A stretch of DNA of 64,000 nt from Ophioderma brevispina. Lineage: Eukaryota > Echinodermata > Ophiuroidea > Amphilepidida > Ophiodermatidae. This document shows positions 59,379 through 64,000 of the stretch, one piece after another. Made by a program: the position numbers and the translations under genes. The DNA is taken from positions 51,746 through 115,745 of the forward strand of contig JAMKCH010041292.1 in NCBI GenBank assembly GCA_023653785.1. The letters run 5' to 3'. The notes beneath the pieces are model-generated. The model saw nothing but the letters and a program-made list of their open reading frames with translations, did not search any database and had not been told where the DNA came from. Every line of letters begins with the position of its first letter. Within the stretch, counting starts at the first letter, position 1.

Positions 59379-59420
59379 CTGTTCCACTATCACCACCTCC
59401 ACTGCCACCAGTATCAGATC
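59379..59420 (-). CDS. Gly/Asp linker mini-exon 6, intact (42 nt)
   Basis: This 42-nt exon, phase 1 to phase 1, has acceptor tttacag and donor gtacgg. It encodes GSDTGGSGGGDSGT, the shortest intact copy in the array. It belongs to flank type B: on the genome plus strand it is preceded by a motif including cgtcgaaaacttttaatgaa and cacaatataggccgtac. Confidence 0.78.
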
Positions 59421-59705
59421 CTGTAAATGAAATGTACATGATGTATGGTGAATGTGTATTACACATGTTATGTGTCACGCACTCTCAATATCGTTGAGAA
59501 AGGTGTTCTTTCTTCCCAGGTTTAAATTAAAACTGAACCCAATAATCTGGATTTAACTTAAGTTTAACTGCTTAACCACTTTTCATGTAGAAACTGAACA
59601 CTGTTCACCTGTTTAACTGATTTCAGCTGATTTAACTGAATTCAAATGTGCTGTCAAGGTTTGAACTATAGAAATATGGATACTGTATGCTATCCTACGT
59701 CATAC

Positions 59706-59768
59706 CTGTTCCACCATCATCTCCTCCTCCGTCACCATCACCACCGCCACTGCCACCAGCACCAGTTC
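59706..59768 (-). CDS. Gly/Asp linker mini-exon 7, intact (63 nt)
   Basis: This 63-nt exon, phase 1 to phase 1, has acceptor tttacag and donor gtatgac. It encodes GTGAGGSGGGDGDGGG followed by DDGGT. It belongs to flank type A, which on the plus strand has tatgctatcctacgtcatac before the exon. It sits 285 bp from mini-exon 6 and forms a B-A pair with it. Confidence 0.78.
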
Positions 59769-61339
59769 CTGTAAATGAAATGTACATTGATGTATGAACA
59801 TGTATTAAAGCAATAACAGCACATATTTTTGCACAGTTATGTTGGTAATTGTCTAGGAAACTACACCTGCTAACGAGAATGCTCAAAAGACATACTTATC
59901 ATAAAATAAGCGATTTTGTAATTAGAATTGGGATCCCAGATTGCACCTAACAGCAGAGCTGGAAATACTAAGTATGTCTAACCTCTAACTTGACTTGCAT
60001 GTACCAATAAAACACCTAATGGAATGAGCGTAGATACGTAAGTACGTAGTGCTATTTCCGGGCTATTTCATATTGGAAGGACATTTCCAGCAGTCATTGA
60101 ATTATAATCGGAGATCTCCGATATTAATTATTCTAAAATTCCTTCATTTACGAAGCTTTAAGCTTAACCATTCACAGGTATAGTTTACTAGCCAGTTACC
60201 CATGCAACCGTGTAAAATTCTCAAAATATTTGGAAAAAATGGGGGCGCTCTTCAAAAAAATGTGCTATTTAAGTATTACTGCTTTTCAGGACACGTTATG
60301 TGTCATACACCCAAATGTGTTTACTAGATTTGAAATATAAACATGGACATTGAATTTGATGACAGGTCTGATTAAACTGATTTATAATGTGTTGACTGCT
60401 GTATGTCCAATTAACTTGATATTTTTAGTTTTTAAAATTTACAAACATATACGTTTTCGAAAAAAAAAATCATGAAGGAAAAGTTTTTATTCATTACTGT
60501 ACCCAACAAGAACATTGGCTTCCAACTTGAAACATATTTGTTTTGATTTTTATTCAATTTACACTGATTTTCATTAACAAACAACAACAGACTGGGTCCA
60601 GGTGAATATTATTATTATTTCGAATGTTTGTATTTTTTGAAATAAATAACAACAGACATCTATGTTCATTGAAACAGACAGTAGGTTTGAAATATAGACA
60701 TGGACATTGTATGCTTCATATAGTCTGGATATTGTCGAGGGTAATGGATGCATTTGGAGGGATGTGTTGATAACTCATCTATTGCGATAAACGCTTCGTT
60801 ATAATTGAAAATAATTTAAACTCCATTATCCCATTTTGAGATAAATGTTATATTTGATGATCATCTAGTTGCCCTAACTATGTGCAGAATGTGCAAATAT
60901 CTCGAATTTTAGTGGCAGCGGCGGATTTATGCCAAGTGGCCCCTCGTCCCGCCGCCGCTGTTAAGTGGACTTTATATGTCAGACATATTTTGTTTTTTTA
61001 CTACTGCACTTCCGTATCATTCATTCTAACCGCCATGACTTTCCGCTTTAAAAGCCAGTGCCGATCAATAGGTCGTGTTCTCTTATCATGCTTATACCAT
61101 ACACGCCATACAACACGTTGCATTCCATCAATAGATTACTGGATCACACCAACAAACGGATTAAATCTTATGAATGGCAATCTTCAGGTGAGGCGATGCA
61201 AAAATGTTGGCCTCCATCCATGACACATCAAAATAATATTGATCGTCCCGGAAAAAGCACACACCTCTCAAAATAAATAGAATCGTCGAAAACTTTTAAT
61301 GAAGTGACACGAATAAAAAAATCACAATATAGGCCGTAC
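59769..61339. other. Intron with exon-less unit relics
   Basis: 60330-60360 and 60685-60725 match mini-exon flanks but lack the exon. 60395-60685 is a small foldback whose middle matches 42360-42440 in reverse. No exon recognised. Confidence 0.5.
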
Positions 61340-61393
61340 CTGTTCCTCCATCTCCTCCTCCATCACCATCTCCACTGTCACCAGTATCAGATC
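61340..61393 (-). CDS. Gly/Asp linker mini-exon 8, intact (54 nt)
   Basis: This 54-nt exon, phase 1 to phase 1, has acceptor tttgcag and donor gtacgg. It encodes GSDTGDSGDGDGGGDGGT. It is flank type B, and its flank from 61265 repeats the DNA before mini-exons 6 and 9. Confidence 0.78.
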
Positions 61394-61798
61394 CTGCAAA
61401 TGAAATGTACATGAAGTATGGTGAATGTGTATTAAGGACACACGTTATGTTTCACGCACTCTCAATATTGTTGAGAAAGGAGGTGTTCTTTCTTCCCAGG
61501 TTTAATTAAAACTGAACCCAGTGATTTTTTATGTAAGATGGTACAATGCAGATAATGCAATTTATGTGAAATATGATTGGACAGTGCACGGTTATGTTTG
61601 TGCATGATGCTGCTGTAATGATTATTATTAGAAATATTGTGAAATCTACACTTGTAGCTGTGAGATAAATATTGCTCACTGAAAAGACTCATGACCAGCG
61701 AGTAGTAACCAGGAGCTATACAGTATAGTGAATAGAATAGAATCGTCGAAAACATTTAATGAAGTGACACGAATAAAAAATCACAATATAGGCCGTAC

Positions 61799-61861
61799 CT
61801 GTTCCTCCATCATCTCCTCCTCCATCACCATCACTACCCCCACTGCCACCAGTATCAGATC
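61799..61861 (-). CDS. Gly/Asp linker mini-exon 9, intact (63 nt)
   Basis: This 63-nt exon, phase 1 to phase 1, has acceptor tttacag and donor gtacgg. It encodes GSDTGGSGGSDGDGGG followed by DDGGT. It is flank type B and lies 278 bp from the type A mini-exon 10, repeating the spacing of the 6/7 pair. Confidence 0.78.
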
Positions 61862-62139
61862 CTGTAAATGAAATGTACATGAAGTATGGTGAATGTGTAT
61901 TAAGGACACACGTTATGTTTCACGCACTCTCAATATTGTTGAGAAAGGAGGTGTTCTTTCTTCCCAGGTTTAAATTAAAACTGAACCCAGTGATCTGGAT
62001 TCAACTTGGCCTGTTTTTCATGCAGAAATTGAACACTGGACCCTGTTCACCTGCATTTGAAATAATTTCAGCTGATTTAAACTGATTTCAAATGCTTTGA
62101 ACTATAGACATGGACATTGTATATTATCCTATCGCATAC

Positions 62140-62202
62140 CTGTTCCACTACCACCATCATCTCCTCCTCCATTACCATCATCACCTCCACTGCCACCAGA
62201 TC
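62140..62202 (-). CDS. Gly/Asp linker mini-exon 10, intact (63 nt)
   Basis: This 63-nt exon, phase 1 to phase 1, has acceptor tttacag and donor gtatgc. It encodes GSGGSGGDDGNGGG followed by DDGGSGT. It is flank type A and pairs with mini-exon 9. Confidence 0.78.
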
Positions 62203-63319
62203 CTGTAAATGAAACATATATTGATATGGGAAATAAGACAGATTGGTTTTGTGTTAGTGGGCAAAGGGGGATGAGACAGAGATTGAACGGTGGACTGGTT
62301 GGCGACGGCGAATGGGATACGTTGGTATGGGTACATGCTAATGAGGGATGTTATATTAGCCTCCCTTTAGTGATTAAAAATATTATTTTGTTTCTCAATT
62401 TTACTTAACAGTTTTCTCACGGGAAAAGTCCTTTGTTTACTATAAAAAGGAGAAAGTGGAATTGCCCTAGTGCTATGTTGAGATATGCACCTGTTGTTTA
62501 CAACTAAAGATGTGAATGGGATATCCCCAAGATGTAAATTTAGAAACGGAGTCAACTTGTTTATGTATTGAGATCAAAACAGATTGCAAAATTTGGGGGT
62601 TCCCATGTTATTAAGATGGTGCCAAATGCGGCGATATAGTTTAATTGAAAAATGATTGGGACGTGCAAGGTTATGGTTTTTTATGCATGCCTGCTGCTGT
62701 AAATATTATATTAGAAATATTGGGAAATCTACATTTGTATCTGTGATAAATATTGCTCACCTGAAAAGAATCGGGGCAGCGAGTAGTAACCAGACTATAC
62801 AGTAGTATAGTTATAGCTAGTTTGTTCTGGCAAATGAGTTGCAGACCCGTAAGTCACAGATGCTAGGAGTTATTTTATTGCATTTTAAATCCCATGTGAG
62901 CAAACTGTCTGTAATTATTCTGCTGTGGTCTTTTGAAGCCGAAAAGTGCTGGTATCAAATAGGAATTCCAAATTATCTTTTTCTCTTAATTTCCCGTGTT
63001 CTGATATTGTACCTGGACCAGGGATCCATAGAGGTGAAATGGTAACCCCAACGTTCCGGAAAGGGAGAGTAGAGGAGTCCGTCGCAGTTCAGATTCCTCA
63101 GCTGTACCGGGGAGCATCTGTATCCGGGCCGAGTCCCGGTCGTTTGATCAAAACCTTCTGGGCTTATGGTCTAATGCAAAAATGTTGGTTGCGCATCCAC
63201 GCCACGAAAAGTCATATTGAGCTTCCTAGATAAGCTACACTCTCAAAAATGAATAGAATCGTCGAAACTTTTAATGAAATGACACGAATAAAACAAAAAA
63301 ATCACAATAAAGGCCATAC
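62203..63319. repeat. Diverged copy of the mini-exon intron unit
   Basis: 62590-62820 matches 61540-61740 (aatattagaaatattg, ctacatttgtatctgtga, gcagcgagtagtaaccag) with many one-base indels, and 63165-63319 matches 61195-61339. Confidence 0.6.
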
Positions 63320-63388
63320 CTGTTCCCTCCATCACCTCTCCCTCCATCACTTACACCATCTCCAGTGCCACCAGTACAGTATCATATC
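63320..63388 (-). pseudogene. Gly/Asp linker mini-exon 11, frame broken
   Basis: This 69-nt copy has acceptor attcccag and donor gtatgg. An insertion of about five bases near its start shifts the Gly/Asp frame, and the phase-1 reading meets TAA after some twelve codons. The surrounding repeat (62580-63500) differs from its sister (61500-62000) by many one-base insertions and deletions, so decay or poor local sequence quality are both possible. Confidence 0.6.
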
Positions 63389-64000
63389 CTGGGAATGAAA
63401 TGTACATGAGTGGTTCATATGTATACGGACACATTTAATGTTTCACGCACTCTCAATATTGTTGAGAAAGGAGGTTTCTTTCTTCCAGGTTTAAATTGTT
63501 GTGACGATAATTTTTAATCATCAAGGTAAACCTCTCGCTACTGTGAAATTTAATTCACGTATATATTTTTTTACATGCACGATAAGAGAATGCTAACAAT
63601 GAATTTCTCAGTCGATAATCGTCAGGTCCGCCTAATTGTGTTCTTTGTTTTTTTTTTTTTAGGCGACTCGTCTCGGGTAATAAAACTATCTGCAGGATTT
63701 TTCTCGCGTTGTAGTTTGACTGTGCACTTCTTCTCAGCAGCATCTCTTGGTGCAGAGGCTCCCAAATCATTTAGAGTTAGGCCGAGTAACTTTCCTCTCG
63801 CATTAAACATTTGTCAATGGAATTTGTATATTCCTAACTCACATGTTAGTTTTAACTGTGTATTCTTGCAACAGGAAACAATTGCATATGCTGTTGAAAG
63901 TGAACTAAGGATACATATTATTTAATGTACATGTGTTTTGAATATGTAGTATTGATGTGATGATGCGCACATGTTACCGGGGCCGTTCTATAACCCCAAA
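63389..64000. other. Intron or upstream DNA, no exon recognised
   Basis: After the array flank (to about 63500) the DNA is unlike the rest. 63620-63810 has a more even composition and an open minus frame of 62 codons beside a poly-T tract, but I recognise no domain. Confidence 0.35.

Larger units (their letters stand above)
5857..63388 (-). other. Gene span: SEA / Calx-beta single-pass membrane protein (5' incomplete)
   Basis: Minus-strand gene assembled by hand from exons with GT..AG boundaries, compatible phases and continuous domain homology. The order is Gly/Asp mini-exons, SEA, SEA, Gly mini-exon, Calx-beta, Calx-beta, acidic linker plus transmembrane helix, then a putative tail. No start codon, signal peptide or promoter is visible, so the 5' end must lie beyond base 64000. 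The 3' end near 5857 is tentative because exons between 16206 and 5927 were not all found. SEA modules are typical of glycosylated cell-surface proteins, and Calx-beta modules bind Ca2+ in Na/Ca exchangers, integrin beta-4, FRAS/FREM and ADGRV1. A cell-surface adhesion or matrix role follows from those families and is not shown by the sequence. I do not recognise an orthologue with this exact domain order. Confidence 0.8.
41200..63500. repeat. Tandem array of the mini-exon plus intron-flank unit
   Basis: Each mini-exon comes with conserved intron DNA. On the plus strand the side after the exon reads gaaatgaaatgtacatgatg, then a tggtgaatgtgtattaaggacac block, then a cacgcactctcaatattg block and a ttctttcttcccaggttta block. 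The side before it is either type A (tagacatggacattgtatgc…) or type B (atcgtcgaaaacttttaatg…). Unit spacing is a few hundred bases at 59.3-63.5 kb and several kb at 41-57 kb, where transposons have inserted. Exon-less flank relics appear near 60330-60360 and 60685-60725. Confidence 0.75.

Noticed and set aside
41259..63388. CRISPR-like array or relation to the sea urchin Sp185/333 immune genes
   Set aside because: The repeated units are exons with splice sites in an animal gene. The Gly/Asp linkers show no clear sequence kinship with Sp185/333 and the domain context (SEA, Calx-beta, TM) differs.

Overview
The window looks like nuclear DNA from a marine invertebrate, most likely a deuterostome (echinoderm, hemichordate or similar). 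It is AT-rich, its coding exons are short and separated by kilobase introns with GT..AG junctions, and the introns hold palindromic MITE-like elements, tRNA-derived SINEs, non-LTR retrotransposon remains and a Penelope-like fragment. The species assignment is inference. I see no bacterial-style genes, rRNA, CRISPR array or free-standing tRNA gene.

One protein-coding gene fills most of the window on the minus strand, and its 5' end lies beyond base 64000. Read 5' to 3' (descending coordinates) it has: an array of eleven tandemly duplicated mini-exons for Gly/Asp/Ser linkers (63.4 to 41.3 kb); a first SEA domain split over two exons (40.1 and 35.1 kb, the second half damaged or incomplete); a second, complete SEA domain (32.6 and 32.0 kb); one more Gly-rich mini-exon (30.4 kb); two Calx-beta domains of two exons each (29.3/27.3 kb and 20.4/17.1 kb); an exon with an acidic juxtamembrane linker and one transmembrane helix (16.3 kb); and a possible C-terminal tail exon near 5.9 kb. 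Almost all junctions that can be checked are phase 1, so linker exons and whole domains can be added or lost without changing the frame. The expected product is a type I membrane protein whose ectodomain carries a variable Gly/Asp-rich stalk, SEA modules and Ca2+-binding Calx-beta modules.

The rest is repeats. 0-15.9 kb: a Penelope-like GIY-YIG fragment, several hairpin MITEs, a SINE, a 77-T tract and a foldback element. 21.9-25.6 kb: a second copy of that foldback, split by a decayed non-LTR element. 34.6-35.1 kb: a minisatellite touching the damaged SEA exon. 36.6-39.8 kb: a probable hAT MITE, a frameshifted reverse transcriptase fragment and SINEs. 42.5-47.3 kb: a large nested foldback element holding a reverse transcriptase C-terminal remnant and a 13-base match to a sequencing adapter. 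52-53.5 kb: a degenerate tandem array. 57.1-59.0 kb: a duplicated 1 kb satellite-like block dense in nuclear-receptor half-sites.

The most interesting parts are the linker mini-exon array, in which six copies keep the frame and five look broken, and the SEA/Calx-beta/TM domain combination.
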